From JAEMQF01 sp963850525 (GTDB lineage Bacteria; Pseudomonadota; Gammaproteobacteria; Burkholderiales; Burkholderiaceae_C): a DNA stretch of 64,000 nucleotides. This document shows, piece after piece, positions 34,630-43,823 of this stretch (its first letter is position 1; each line of letters begins with the position of its first letter). The notes beneath the pieces are model-generated. The model did not search any database. It had not been told where the DNA came from and saw only the letters and a program-made list of their open reading frames with translations. Location: contig CAWKLQ010000011.1 in assembly GCA_963850525.1 (NCBI GenBank), forward strand, positions 248,001-312,000, read 5' to 3'. Made by a program: the position numbers and the translations under genes.

Positions 34630-35750
34630 TCGGCGCAGTCAAGGAATGGGCGGACCGCCTGCTCGGGCGCGGCAGCGCGGCTATCACGGTGCCGGTATTC
34701 GACGGCGCGTTGAAGAGCAATCAGATTCTCGAAGACGCGGCGGTCTTCGCGAAGCTCGATGCGCCGGAAGACCTGGCGAGCGACGGCGTCTCGCTGCTTG
34801 TTGCCGACGGCACGCGGGTGCTGCGTTACGCAGCTGCTCCCGGCAGTGAAGGCAGCGTCGTCGCGAGTTTCGAGCAGCCCGTGACCGCGCTCGCCTGCCT
34901 AGGCCACGACGCCTGGGCAGTGGCGCTCGCCGGTCGCGAAGTGCGCATCGTCGGCGGCGCGCACGACGGCAGACGCGTCGAGGCGGCGAACGGCAAGCCC
35001 TTCGTCTGCGCGAATGCGCTCAGCGTCAGCGCCGACGGCCGCCTCCTCATCACTGATGGTTCGCAGAAGCACGCACCTGAGCGCTGGAAGAACGACTTGA
35101 TGGAACTCGGCACGAGCGGCCGTGTGGTCGAATGGGACTTCGGCAGCGGCGCGGCGCGCGAGCTGGCGAGCGGCATGGCTTACGCCTTCGGCGCGTGCAT
35201 CGCGGGCAGTGGCGCCGACGCTGCGGTCTGGGCGTGCGAAAGCTGGCGGCACCGCGTGGTCAAAGTGGGCGGCGCGCAATCCGCTTCAGGACGCTCCGTC
35301 ATCGACGGCCTGCCCGGCTACCCCTCGCGAATCACCCCCGCAGCAGGCGGCGGCTACTGGCTCACGTCGTTCATCCTGCGCACCCAGCTCGTCGAATTCG
35401 TATTGCGCGAACCACAGTTTCGCAAGCGCATGTTGAAAGAAATCGAACCGCGCTACTGGATCGCCCCAGCGCTCAACTCGGGCAACACGTTTCTCGAGCC
35501 GATGCAGGGCGCGCACTTGAAGATGATGGGCGTCGTCAAACCCTGGGCGCCGCCGCGCTCGTACGGCCTGGTAATTCGCCTGTCGCCCGAAGGTCGCGTG
35601 CGCTACTCCTTGCACAGCCGATTCGACGGCAAGCACCACGGTGTCGTCGCCGCGGTCGAATGTGCGGGTCATTTGTATGTGCTCGCCAAGGGCTGCGGGC
35701 GGGTCCTGCGTGTGTCGATCGCCGACGCCGAGCGGAGTTTGCAGGCATGA
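34626..35750 (+). CDS. SMP-30/strictosidine-synthase-like propeller protein
   Basis: A 374-residue soluble protein from the ATG at 34626, coupled to the upstream fusion gene. It has the same blade pattern (APEDLASDGVSLLVADGTRV, CANALSVSADGRLLITDGSQ) and the strictosidine-synthase-type blade GYPSRITPAAGGGYWLTSF. It has no signal peptide, so it should be cytoplasmic. It aligns in outline with the propeller part of the fusion, including a conserved stretch after YW(M/L)(S/T)S, and may derive from it by duplication. A lactone hydrolase acting on the imported sugar acid is possible, but the metal-binding residues were not confirmed. Confidence 0.82.
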   Translation: MIGAVKEWADRLLGRGSAAITVPVFDGALKSNQILEDAAVFAKLDAPEDLASDGVSLLVADGTRVLRYAAAPGSEGSVVASFEQPVTALACLGHDAWAVALAGREVRIVGGAHDGRRVEAANGKPFVCANALSVSADGRLLITDGSQKHAPERWKNDLMELGTSGRVVEWDFGSGAARELASGMAYAFGACIAGSGADAAVWACESWRHRVVKVGGAQSASGRSVIDGLPGYPSRITPAAGGGYWLTSFILRTQLVEFVLREPQFRKRMLKEIEPRYWIAPALNSGNTFLEPMQGAHLKMMGVVKPWAPPRSYGLVIRLSPEGRVRYSLHSRFDGKHHGVVAAVECAGHLYVLAKGCGRVLRVSIADAERSLQA

Positions 35751-37267
35751 ACAGCGCTACAACGGCGGGCGCGCCCGTGCCCATCCTCGAACTGCGCAAG
35801 GCGACGAAAACCTACGCCGGCGTGCCGGCCATTGACGGCGTCGACTTCGCGCTGCTGCCCGGCGAAATCCACGCCATCGTCGGCGAAAACGGCGCCGGCA
35901 AGTCGACGCTCACGAAGGTGATGGCGGGAGTCGTGACGCTGAGCGCGGGGCAGATGCTGATCGAAGGCGCCGAGGTGAACCCGAAGACGCCCAACGATGC
36001 GCGCGAGCTCGGCGTGGCGATGGTGTTCCAGGAAACCAGCCTGGTGCCGACGATGACAGTCGCGCAAAACCTGTTCCTCGGCCAGGAAAAGTATTTCAAC
36101 CGACTGCGCGGCATTTACATCGCTGCGCAGCAGTTCATGCAGTCGCTGCAGTTCGACGTCGACCCCACCGCCGTGGTGAGCCTGCTCGGCGCAGCGAAAA
36201 AGCAGATGGTCGAAATCGCGCGCGCCGTGCTGCACAACGCCAAGGTCATCATCTTCGACGAACCCACGGCGAGCCTGACGCCCGAAGAGAAGAAGTATTT
36301 CTTCGACCTGGTGCTGAACCTGAAGGCGCGCGGCGTGTCCGTGATCTTCATTTCGCATGCGCTGGAAGAGGCGCTGTTCGTCTCGGACCGCATCACGATT
36401 CTGCGCGACGGCAAACATGTCGTGACCGATCAGAAGGCGAACTTCGACCGGGCGCGAATCGTGCAGGCGATGGTCGGGCGGGATCTGTCGCAAACGCTTT
36501 ACGGCCAGCGCAAGACGAGCGTGCGCGCCCAGGGCAAGCGCGTGCTGTCGGTGCAAAACCTGCGCATGGCGGCGATGGTGAAAAACAATTCGCTGTCGGT
36601 TTTTGCCGGGCAGATCACGGGCGTGTTCGGCCTCGTCGGGTCGGGACGCACCGAAACCTTCAAGGTCGTGGCCGGCGTCATCAAGCGCGACTTCATGCAC
36701 GGCGGCGAGATTTTGCTAAACGACAAGCCGGTGCGCTACTTCGTTCCGGCATCGGCCGTGCGCGACGGCATCGTCTACGTCACGGAAGACCGGAAGATCG
36801 AAGGTTTCTTCGAGACCCAATCGATCGCCGGCAACATCTACCTCGGGCTGCTCGCCAAGCTGCGCGGGCTGCGCACGCTCACGTCGCGCAAGGAAGCCGC
36901 CGACGTGGGAACGCACTGGATCCAGCGCTTGAACATCCGCGCCATCGGCAAGGACGTGAAGGCGATCGAACTCTCGGGCGGGAACCAGCAGAAGGTGGTG
37001 ATCGCGAAGTCGCTCGTTCAGGAACCCGAGCTCATCATCTTCGACGAACCGACGCGTGGCGTGGACGTGGGCGCGATCACGGAAATCCACCAGCTCATCA
37101 ACCGCCTCGCCGACGAAGGCAAGGCGGTCGTCGTGATTTCGTCTTACCTGCCCGAGGTCATGGCGCTGTCGGACCGCATCCTGGTGCAGCGCATGGGCAA
37201 GGTCGTCGAGGAATATTCGGCCCTCGAAGCTTCGGAAGAAAAAATCATGTACGCAGCGATCCATTGA
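35747..37267 (+). CDS. ribose-type ABC transporter double ATPase (RbsA family)
   Basis: A 506-residue protein with two ATPase domains. The first has Walker A GENGAGKST (about 49-57) and Walker B KVIIFDEPTASLTPEE; in place of the usual LSxxxxQ signature it has LLGAAKKQMVEIARAV. The second has the RbsA-type degenerate Walker A GLVGSGRTE, a normal signature LSGGNQQKVVIAKSL and Walker B IIFDEPTRGVDVG. It powers the flanking permeases. The ATG overlaps the previous stop (ATGA). One consensus site is normal for the family, but the altered first signature is notable. Confidence 0.92.
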   Translation: MNSATTAGAPVPILELRKATKTYAGVPAIDGVDFALLPGEIHAIVGENGAGKSTLTKVMAGVVTLSAGQMLIEGAEVNPKTPNDARELGVAMVFQETSLVPTMTVAQNLFLGQEKYFNRLRGIYIAAQQFMQSLQFDVDPTAVVSLLGAAKKQMVEIARAVLHNAKVIIFDEPTASLTPEEKKYFFDLVLNLKARGVSVIFISHALEEALFVSDRITILRDGKHVVTDQKANFDRARIVQAMVGRDLSQTLYGQRKTSVRAQGKRVLSVQNLRMAAMVKNNSLSVFAGQITGVFGLVGSGRTETFKVVAGVIKRDFMHGGEILLNDKPVRYFVPASAVRDGIVYVTEDRKIEGFFETQSIAGNIYLGLLAKLRGLRTLTSRKEAADVGTHWIQRLNIRAIGKDVKAIELSGGNQQKVVIAKSLVQEPELIIFDEPTRGVDVGAITEIHQLINRLADEGKAVVVISSYLPEVMALSDRILVQRMGKVVEEYSALEASEEKIMYAAIH

Positions 37268-37277
37268 GGCCGCGACG

Positions 37278-37907
37278 ATGAATGCTGCCGCAACGACCCC
37301 CAAGGCGCCGATCGACTTCTACTTCGATTTCATTTCGGGCTACGGTTACTTCGCCAGTCTGCGAATCGATCAAATCGCAGCGCGCCACGGGCGCAGTGTG
37401 AACTGGAACATCACGCTGCTCGGCGTGATGGTGATGAAGGTGATGGGCCTCAAGCCCTTGCTGGAGACCCCACTGAAAAGCGACTACGTGCTGCGCGACG
37501 CAGCGCGCTACACGCGCCAGCACGGCCTGACGCTTGCGCGCCGGGTCAGCGACCCCATGATGGACCCGCGCCCCGCGGCGCGCGCCTTCTGCTGGGTGAG
37601 GCGCCACCACCCCCTGCTTGCCGGCGCCTTTGCGCACGCGGTCTTCGATCGCTATTGGCGGCTCGGCCGCGACCTTTCGGCGCCCGACGAGCTGCTCAGC
37701 CTGGCCGCGCCACTCGGCCTGGACGCTGCAGCGCTGCAACAGGGATTCGAAGGCGAAGAGTCGCGCACCGACCTGCGCGATTCGGTTGCCGCAGCGCTTG
37801 CGCTGGGCGTTTTCGGCTCGCCTTTTGTCATCGTCGACGGCGAGCCCTTCTGGGGCTCGGACCGGCTCGAAATGCTCGACGATTGGCTCGCGCGCGGCGG
37901 CTGGTGA
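37278..37907 (+). CDS. 2-hydroxychromene-2-carboxylate isomerase-like (DsbA/GST-kappa fold)
   Basis: A 209-residue protein with the thioredoxin-like HCCA-isomerase pattern. It begins DFYFDFISGYGYFASLRI, where the Ser at the DFIS position replaces redox cysteines and binds glutathione, and ends VFGSPFVIVDGEPFWGSDRL. Family members isomerise hydroxychromene carboxylates or act as glutathione transferases in aromatic degradation. Its gene starts 10 bp after the ATPase stop, so it seems part of the transporter operon, an unusual partner for a sugar importer. The real substrate is unknown. Confidence 0.85.
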   Translation: MNAAATTPKAPIDFYFDFISGYGYFASLRIDQIAARHGRSVNWNITLLGVMVMKVMGLKPLLETPLKSDYVLRDAARYTRQHGLTLARRVSDPMMDPRPAARAFCWVRRHHPLLAGAFAHAVFDRYWRLGRDLSAPDELLSLAAPLGLDAAALQQGFEGEESRTDLRDSVAAALALGVFGSPFVIVDGEPFWGSDRLEMLDDWLARGGW

Positions 37908-37978
37908 TTGTCTGTGCCGACGTTTCGAAACAGACCAGAGATGAAACGCGCCGCGTTGGCTGGGGAGGGGGCGGCTTT

Positions 37979-38428
37979 CGGCCCGTTGCTGCCGTTCGCG
38001 CCGTCGTTCGTGCAGAGGTCGAGAAAGGGCAGGTGGCCCGGGCTACGTTCTCCGGCCCCACGCTCGCGGGGCACCGTATTGGGCCCGCTCGCGTTGCGCC
38101 ATCAACGAGGTGTTCTCGGGTGCAGGTTGATCACACCGCGAATGGGGGCCTGCGCCCGTACCCCAAGCCACCTACCCCGGCACTCGGGTGGCATGCGAAG
38201 GCGTGGCAGGCAACCGTGGTGTGCAGCAGGGCGGTGGTGGTGCCCCCGGGCGCAGGACCCATTCGCGGTGTCTGCCAGCCGATGCAGCGACCATCCCGTG
38301 TTGACGCGGCTTCGCTTGGCGCGTCTCGACGGTGCCCCGCGAGCGTGGGCCGGAGCACGGGGGCACCGCCGCCGCCCTGGCGTCGCAACCGTCGCAAGAA
38401 GCTCGCGACGAACGGCAGCAAAGGGCCG
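37979..38428. repeat. dispersed 450-bp palindromic repeat, full copy B
   Basis: Same element and orientation as 27968-28417, also 450 bp from CGGCCCGTTGCTGCCGTTCG at the left to CGAACGGCAGCAAAGGGCCG at the right. It shares the left-arm-only block GCAGAGGTCGAGAAAGGGCA and the central CACCGCGAATGGGGGCCTGC. It fills most of the 571-bp gap between the isomerase and the CoA-transferase genes, ending 50 bp before the latter's ATG. The remaining bases of the gap show nothing else. Confidence 0.93.
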
Positions 38429-38478
38429 AATGCAGCCCCTTCCACAGCATCGGCGATCAGTGAGGCGGAGCCATTGAC

Positions 38479-39720
38479 ATGCAAGCCAGTCCTCCAGAAA
38501 TGAAGCCCGGCGCGCGCGCGCTGCCTCTCACCGGCGTCACCGTGATCGACCTGTCGCGCGTCGTCGCCGGTCCGTACTGCACGATGATGCTCGCCGACCT
38601 TGGCGCGACGGTCATCAAAGTCGAGCACCCCAGCGACCCGGACTACGTGCGCGACTTTCCGCCGCACGTGGGCAGCGCGGGCGGGGAGCGAGGCAGCGCC
38701 TACTTCGCCCAGTACAACCGCCACAAACTCGGCGTGAGCCTGGACCTGAAGAATCCGCAAGGCAAGGCGCTGCTGCTCGAGCTGATTCGCAAGGCCGATG
38801 TCTTCGTCGAGAACTTTCGGCCCGGCACGATGGACAAGCTCGGTCTCGGCTACGCGACGCTGCAGGCGCAAAACTCGCGCCTGATCTACACAGCGGTCAG
38901 CGGTTACGGCCAAAGCGGCCCGAATTCGCCGCGGCCGTCCTACGACAGCACCGCGCAAGCCGCGGGCGGCCTGTGGTCGATGAACGGCAACGCCGGCGAG
39001 CCGCCGGTGCGTGTGGGCAGCATCATCGGCGACCTGGCAGCGTCGTTCTACGCGACGATAGGCACGCTCGCGGCGCTGCGCGAAGTCGAGCGCAGCGGCC
39101 TGGGTCAATTGGTGGACATTTCGCAGCAGGACTCGGTCGTCACGCTCACCGAGAGCGCGATCGTCAACTACACCGTCAGCGGCACCGTCGCGCAGCCGCT
39201 CGGCAGCGCGCACCCGTTTGCACGGCCCTACGGCCAGTTCGCGTGCAAGGACGGTTTTGTTTTCTTCGGCTCGTACAGCGACAAGCTGTGGCGCGACTCG
39301 TGCGCGATCTTCGGCGAGCCCGGGCTTGCCGACGACCCGGAAATCGACACGATGGTGAAGCGCTTTGACGAAGCGACCTACAAACGCCGCATCGTGCCCA
39401 TCATCGACCGCTGGTTCTTGCAGCGCACCAAGGCCGAGCTCGAAGCGTTGGCGGGGCACCGCATCGCGCTCACGCCGATCAAGAAGATGGACGAAGTCGT
39501 CGCCGACCCGCACCTGCGCGCGCGCGACATGTTCGTTCCGGTGCAGGTGGCGGGCACCACGGTCGAGGTGTTCGGCTCGCCGCTCAAGCTCTCCGGCAGC
39601 CCGGTGCGCGGCGGCGGCGACGCGCCGTCACTCGGGCAGCACAACCGCGCGGTGTATGTCGACTGGCTCGGGATTTCCGCGGAGCGCTTCGCAACCCTGC
39701 AGACGGATGGCGTGATTTGA
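38479..39720 (+). CDS. CaiB/BaiF-family (class III) CoA-transferase
   Basis: A 413-residue enzyme of the formyl-CoA-transferase type. The catalytic aspartate is Asp185 in SIIGDLAASFYAT; other conserved pieces are TVIDLSRVVAGPYCTMMLAD near the start, IKVEHPSDPDYVRDF and SYDSTAQAAGG. Such enzymes move CoA between an acyl-CoA and a carboxylic acid. It is followed after 10 bp by a Rieske oxygenase gene; together they look like activation plus oxidation of an acid. Donor and acceptor cannot be told from sequence. Confidence 0.92.
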   Translation: MQASPPEMKPGARALPLTGVTVIDLSRVVAGPYCTMMLADLGATVIKVEHPSDPDYVRDFPPHVGSAGGERGSAYFAQYNRHKLGVSLDLKNPQGKALLLELIRKADVFVENFRPGTMDKLGLGYATLQAQNSRLIYTAVSGYGQSGPNSPRPSYDSTAQAAGGLWSMNGNAGEPPVRVGSIIGDLAASFYATIGTLAALREVERSGLGQLVDISQQDSVVTLTESAIVNYTVSGTVAQPLGSAHPFARPYGQFACKDGFVFFGSYSDKLWRDSCAIFGEPGLADDPEIDTMVKRFDEATYKRRIVPIIDRWFLQRTKAELEALAGHRIALTPIKKMDEVVADPHLRARDMFVPVQVAGTTVEVFGSPLKLSGSPVRGGGDAPSLGQHNRAVYVDWLGISAERFATLQTDGVI

Positions 39721-39730
39721 ATCGTTCACG

Positions 39731-40999
39731 ATGAAGCCCTCTGCGTCGACCGCCGACAGCACTCACCGGCAGTTGCCCGGCCTGGACGCGCAGACGGTCG
39801 CGCGCTGGGAAGCCGGCGTCGCCGAGGCGCGCGGGCGGCGCGAGCCACCGGCGTCGTTCCCGCGCCTGCCGGACCTGCCCGCGGGCCGCTACTTCGACCC
39901 GGCGTTTTTCGAACTCGAGCGTGACGCGCTGTTCAAGCGGACATGGGTCTACGCCGGCCACGCCGACCAGTTGCCCGAGGTCGGCAGCTTTTTCGTGCGC
40001 CGCCAAAGCGGCGTACCGATTCTCGTGGTGCGCGGCGAGGACGGCGTGGTGCGTGCGTTCTACAACACGTGTCGGCACCGTGGCGCACCGGTGGCACGCG
40101 CCGAATCAGGCCACGCGCCGGGATCATTCACGTGCGGCTACCACGGCTGGACCTACGGGCTGGACGGAACGCTCAAGGCCGTCACCGACGTGCGCGACTT
40201 CGCCGGCATCGACCTGGCGTGCCGCAGCCTTGTGCCGGTGCGTTGCGGCTTGCTCGGCAATTTCGTCTTCGTCTGCGAAGACCCGAATGCGCAGTCGCTG
40301 GAAGAATTTCTCGAGCCGGTGGCGCGCTACTTTCGCCACTTGCCGTTGCATCAATTGCGGCTCGTGAACCAGCGCTCGATCGAACTTGCGGGGTCGTTCA
40401 AGGTGGTTCTGGAGAACTTCCTCGAGGCCTATCACTTTCGCCTGCTGCACCAGCACACGACGCACCGCATCTTCGACTCCACGGGCACCAGCATTCACCT
40501 CTGGGAGCACGGGCACTCGATGATGCTCACGCCAAACCGCCGGCCGAACTGGGTCGACCCCGGAACGATAGGCATGCCGGACATAGCATCCGCGACGGCG
40601 ATCGAACGCGACCACAACCCGAGCTATCACGTCTTTCCGAACCTGATCCTGCCGATCTCGGCCAGCGGCATGCCGTGCGTCGTGCTGTGGCCGCTGGGCA
40701 TCGATCGCACCTTGATGGAGGTGTTGTGGTTCGCCCCTGACTGGGGCGGCGGCCCGCGCGACCCGCTGTGGGAGACGCGCATCGCCAACTTCGATCGCAT
40801 CCTCGACGAAGACATCGCCTTCGTGGCACCGATCCAGGCGTCACTCACGTCGCCAGGATTCAAGGGCGTGCCGCTGAACTATCAGGAGCGGCGCATCTAT
40901 CACTGGCACGAAGAACTCGATCGGCGCATCGGCGTGGATCGAATTCCCGTGCACTTGCGCGTGGCGCCGGTGCTTGCCGAGTGGCTGAAAGGTTCCTAA
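39731..40999 (+). CDS. Rieske non-haem iron oxygenase, alpha subunit
   Basis: A 422-residue oxygenase. Rieske ligands are Cys114/His116 (NTCRHRGAP) and Cys135/His138 (TCGYHGWTY). The mononuclear iron site includes His235 and His240 in ENFLEAYHFRLLH, with Glu232 as the bridging acid. It is of the single-component-type alpha subunit found in choline, carnitine, betaine and aromatic-acid monooxygenases. No reductase gene is next to it. It differs clearly from the Rieske protein at 21060-22391, so the two should act on different substrates. Confidence 0.92.
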   Translation: MKPSASTADSTHRQLPGLDAQTVARWEAGVAEARGRREPPASFPRLPDLPAGRYFDPAFFELERDALFKRTWVYAGHADQLPEVGSFFVRRQSGVPILVVRGEDGVVRAFYNTCRHRGAPVARAESGHAPGSFTCGYHGWTYGLDGTLKAVTDVRDFAGIDLACRSLVPVRCGLLGNFVFVCEDPNAQSLEEFLEPVARYFRHLPLHQLRLVNQRSIELAGSFKVVLENFLEAYHFRLLHQHTTHRIFDSTGTSIHLWEHGHSMMLTPNRRPNWVDPGTIGMPDIASATAIERDHNPSYHVFPNLILPISASGMPCVVLWPLGIDRTLMEVLWFAPDWGGGPRDPLWETRIANFDRILDEDIAFVAPIQASLTSPGFKGVPLNYQERRIYHWHEELDRRIGVDRIPVHLRVAPVLAEWLKGS

Positions 41000-41056
41000 C
41001 GTGAGGCGCACGCGCTTCGAGTTGCCGCAAGCCTGGGGTGGTGCGTTGACTGTTTT

Positions 41057-41506
41057 CGGCCCACTGTTGCCGTTTGCCGCGAGCTTCCTGCCCTGGTTGC
41101 GACGCCAGGGCGGCGGCGGTGCCCCCGTGCTCCGGCCCACGCTCGCGGGGCACCGTCCAGAAGCGCAAAGCGAAGCCGCGTCAACACGGGATTTACGCTG
41201 CAACCGTTGGCAGACACCGCGAATGGGGCCTGCGCCCGGGGGCACCGCCACCACCCTGCTGCATACGCCGATGGCCTGCCCCGCCTTCGCATGCGACCCG
41301 GGCGCCGGGGTAGGTGGCTTGGGGTGCGGGCGCAGGCCCCCATTCGCGGTGTCCTCAACCTGCACAAGAGAACACGGTGTTGATGGCGCGACGCGTGCAG
41401 GCCGCAGACGGTGCCCCGCGAGCGTGGGGCCGGAGAACGTACCCCGGGCCACCTGCCCTTTCTCGACCTCTGCATGCACGACGGCGCGAACGGCAGCGAA
41501 GGGCCG
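41057..41506. repeat. dispersed 450-bp palindromic repeat, full copy C (inverted)
   Basis: Reverse complement of copies A and B: the block unique to their left arm (GAGGTCGAGAAAGGGCAGGT) appears here, complemented, near the right end at about 41447-41466. Ends pair as in the other copies, again 450 bp apart. It fills most of the 530-bp gap between the Rieske and phosphotransferase genes, ending 23 bp before the latter's ATG. A long open frame on the plus strand runs through it into the phosphotransferase gene but is an artefact of composition. Confidence 0.93.
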
Positions 41507-41529
41507 AAATCAGTCCTTCCTCCAGCACC

Positions 41530-42624
41530 ATGACGCGTGGTGGAGTCACTGACTTGCCGCAGCCGCACGTCCCAGCGCCGCATGCGCCCCTCGGTGTCGA
41601 ATCGGTCGCGCCGCGGCTTGCGCGCTTCGTCGACTCGGTTTGCGGCGCAGGCAGCACTTTCAAAGAACTGCGGGTGATGGAGGCGGGCCACGCCGGCCTG
41701 ACGTTCGGCTTTGACCTCATCGGCCCCGAACCCGGCAGCCGCCGCGGCTTGATTCTCAAACTCGCGCCGCCAGGCGTTCGGCGCAGCGGCAACACCGACG
41801 TCTACCGCCAGGCGCCGCTGCTGCGCGCGCTTTTCCACGCGGGCTCGCCGGTGCCCGACGTGCCCTACGCGGACGCGGGCGAAGCTTGGTTCGGCACGCC
41901 GTTCATCATGATGGAGAAGCTCGCCGGGCAACCGTTTTTCATCTGGCAACCCGACCCTTCGTTCGACCGCTCTGCCGCCGCAGTCGCGCCGCTCTGGGAG
42001 CAGACGATTGCCGCGACGGCAGCACTGCACCGCTTCGATTGGCAGCGCCATCTTCCGCATTGGGAAGCGCCGCGCGAGTTGGGTGACGAGATCGTGCGCT
42101 GGGATCCGGTGCTCGCGAAGGCGCCGCGCGCCGAGTGGATCGCGTTGGGCCGCGCGACGCGCGAACGCCTGCTCGCGACTCGGCCGCAGGGTGCGCCGAT
42201 CGGCCTCGTGCACGGCGATTGCCAGCCCGGCAACGCACTCTTCGACGCAGGGCGCCTGACGGGAGTGATCGACTGGGAACTCGCATCCATCGGCAGCCGA
42301 CGCATCGACGCCGGCTGGATGATGATGGCTGCCGACCCCGCGAGCTGGCCCGCCGACTGGCGGCCGTGCTGCCCGCTGAACCCGCAGCACATCGCGGCGC
42401 GCTATGCACAGGAGATGGGTGAGGTCATCGACGACTTGCCTTGGTACCAGGCATTTGCCGGTTACCGCCTCGGCGCGATATCCTGCCTCAACGTGCACCT
42501 GCACCGCAGCGGGCGCCGGCCGGACGCGTTGTGGGAGCGTTTCGTGCCTGCAATCCCGTTGCTGTTCGGCCGCGCCGCGGCGATCCTCGACGCCTTGCCG
42601 CACAACCCCGGAGCTACCCCATGA
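41530..42624 (+). CDS. phosphotransferase-family protein (APH fold; LvaA/ACAD10-like)
   Basis: The ATG at 41530 gives 364 residues. The aminoglycoside-phosphotransferase kinase core is clear: GLVHGDCQPGNALF is the catalytic loop (Brenner motif with Asp), and GVIDWELASIG holds the metal-binding aspartate. It is not expected to confer drug resistance. Homologues encoded beside acyl-CoA dehydrogenases, such as LvaA and the N-terminal part of ACAD10/11, phosphorylate 4-hydroxyacyl-CoAs. Its stop overlaps the start of just such a dehydrogenase gene (ATGA), supporting that role. The small LvaB partner is not seen nearby. Confidence 0.85.
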   Translation: MTRGGVTDLPQPHVPAPHAPLGVESVAPRLARFVDSVCGAGSTFKELRVMEAGHAGLTFGFDLIGPEPGSRRGLILKLAPPGVRRSGNTDVYRQAPLLRALFHAGSPVPDVPYADAGEAWFGTPFIMMEKLAGQPFFIWQPDPSFDRSAAAVAPLWEQTIAATAALHRFDWQRHLPHWEAPRELGDEIVRWDPVLAKAPRAEWIALGRATRERLLATRPQGAPIGLVHGDCQPGNALFDAGRLTGVIDWELASIGSRRIDAGWMMMAADPASWPADWRPCCPLNPQHIAARYAQEMGEVIDDLPWYQAFAGYRLGAISCLNVHLHRSGRRPDALWERFVPAIPLLFGRAAAILDALPHNPGATP

Positions 42625-43796
42625 TCGACTTTGCGCTGCCGCCCGAGCACGTGGAACTGCGCGACCGAGTCACCGCGTTCATTCGCGACGAAGTCATTCC
42701 GCGCGAGAACGATCCGCGCCAAGACGCGCACGGACCGAGCGACGCGCTGCGGCTCGACCTCGTGGCCTTGGCGCGCGCCGCCGGCCTGCTCTCGCCGCAC
42801 GCTCCCGTCGAGTGGGGCGGCCTGGGCCTGGACCACCGCGGCATGGCGGTCGTTTTCGAAGCCGCGGGCTACAGCCTGCTCGGGCCGCTCGCGCTCAACA
42901 TCCAGGCGCCCGACGAAGGGAATACGAATCTCTTGCACAAAATCGCGACGCCGGAGCAAAAAGAGCGCTGGCTGCGCCCGCTCGTCGCCGGGCAGATCCG
43001 CACTGTGTTCTCGATGACGGAACCCGACGACGGCGCCGGCGCCGACCCGTCGCTGCTGAAGACGGCGGCGCGCGCCGACGGCGACGGCTTCGTCATCGAC
43101 GGCCGCAAGTGGCTCATCACGGGCGTGCCCGGCGCGGCGCTCAACATCGTGATGGCGCGCACCTTTGACGCCGCGGGCGTCGACATCGGCGCGAGCATGT
43201 TTCTCGTCGACATCGACGCCCCCGGCTTTCGCATCGTGCGCCAGCTCGACACGATCGATTGTGTTTCGCCCGGCGGCCACGCCGTCGTCGAGTTCGAGCG
43301 CGTGCGGGTGCCGCGCAGCGCCGTTCTCGGCGAGCTCGGCCAGGGGTTTCGCAACGCGCAAGTGCGCCTCGGCCCGGCGCGTCTCACGCATTGCATGCGC
43401 TGGCTCGGCGCGGCGCGGCGCGCGCACGACGTCGCGGTGGAGTACGCGCGGCGCCGCCATGCGTTTGGCAAGCGCATCGGCGAACACCAGGGCGTGGGCT
43501 TTCAGCTCGCCGACAACCAGATCGAATTGCACACGGCGCGCCTGGCCGTCTGGCACGCCGCGTGGCTGCTCGACCAGGGGCAGCACGCACGCACCGAGAC
43601 AAGCCAGTGCAAGGTGTACTGCTCGGAGGCTCTGAGCCGCGTCGTCGATCGCTCGCTGCAGGTGCTGGGCGGCCTGGGAATCACCGCCGACACCATCGTG
43701 CAGCGCATTTACCGCGAGATCCGGCCGTTCCGCATTTACGACGGCCCCTCCGAAGTGCACCGTCACGCGCTCGCGCAGCGCATCGTCGGCGCATAA
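42621..43796 (+). CDS. acyl-CoA dehydrogenase, ACAD10/11-like
   Basis: A 391-residue flavoprotein starting at the overlapping ATG. Features include the FAD/substrate segment FSMTEPDDGAGADPSLLKT, the RRHAFGKRIGEHQGVGFQLA region and LQVLGGLGITADTIVQRIYR. Where common acyl-CoA dehydrogenases have the catalytic YEG, this has IYDGPSEVH, putting an Asp at residue 374; this form goes with the ACAD10/11 group. Together with the phosphotransferase it may turn a 4-hydroxyacyl-CoA into a beta-oxidation intermediate. An ordinary branched-chain acyl-CoA dehydrogenase is the alternative. Confidence 0.88.
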   Translation: MIDFALPPEHVELRDRVTAFIRDEVIPRENDPRQDAHGPSDALRLDLVALARAAGLLSPHAPVEWGGLGLDHRGMAVVFEAAGYSLLGPLALNIQAPDEGNTNLLHKIATPEQKERWLRPLVAGQIRTVFSMTEPDDGAGADPSLLKTAARADGDGFVIDGRKWLITGVPGAALNIVMARTFDAAGVDIGASMFLVDIDAPGFRIVRQLDTIDCVSPGGHAVVEFERVRVPRSAVLGELGQGFRNAQVRLGPARLTHCMRWLGAARRAHDVAVEYARRRHAFGKRIGEHQGVGFQLADNQIELHTARLAVWHAAWLLDQGQHARTETSQCKVYCSEALSRVVDRSLQVLGGLGITADTIVQRIYREIRPFRIYDGPSEVHRHALAQRIVGA

Positions 43797-43823
43797 CGCT
43801 TCCATCAACCGGGTAGCCCTACC

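Noticed and set aside
27968..41506. The repeat copies as a CRISPR array or insertion sequences.
   Set aside because: Copies are 450 bp, kilobases apart, with no spacer pattern and no transposase gene inside or next to them.
41530..42624. An aminoglycoside-resistance kinase.
   Set aside because: The fold is shared, but the overlap with an acyl-CoA dehydrogenase gene and the lva/ACAD10-like context point to acyl-CoA metabolism.
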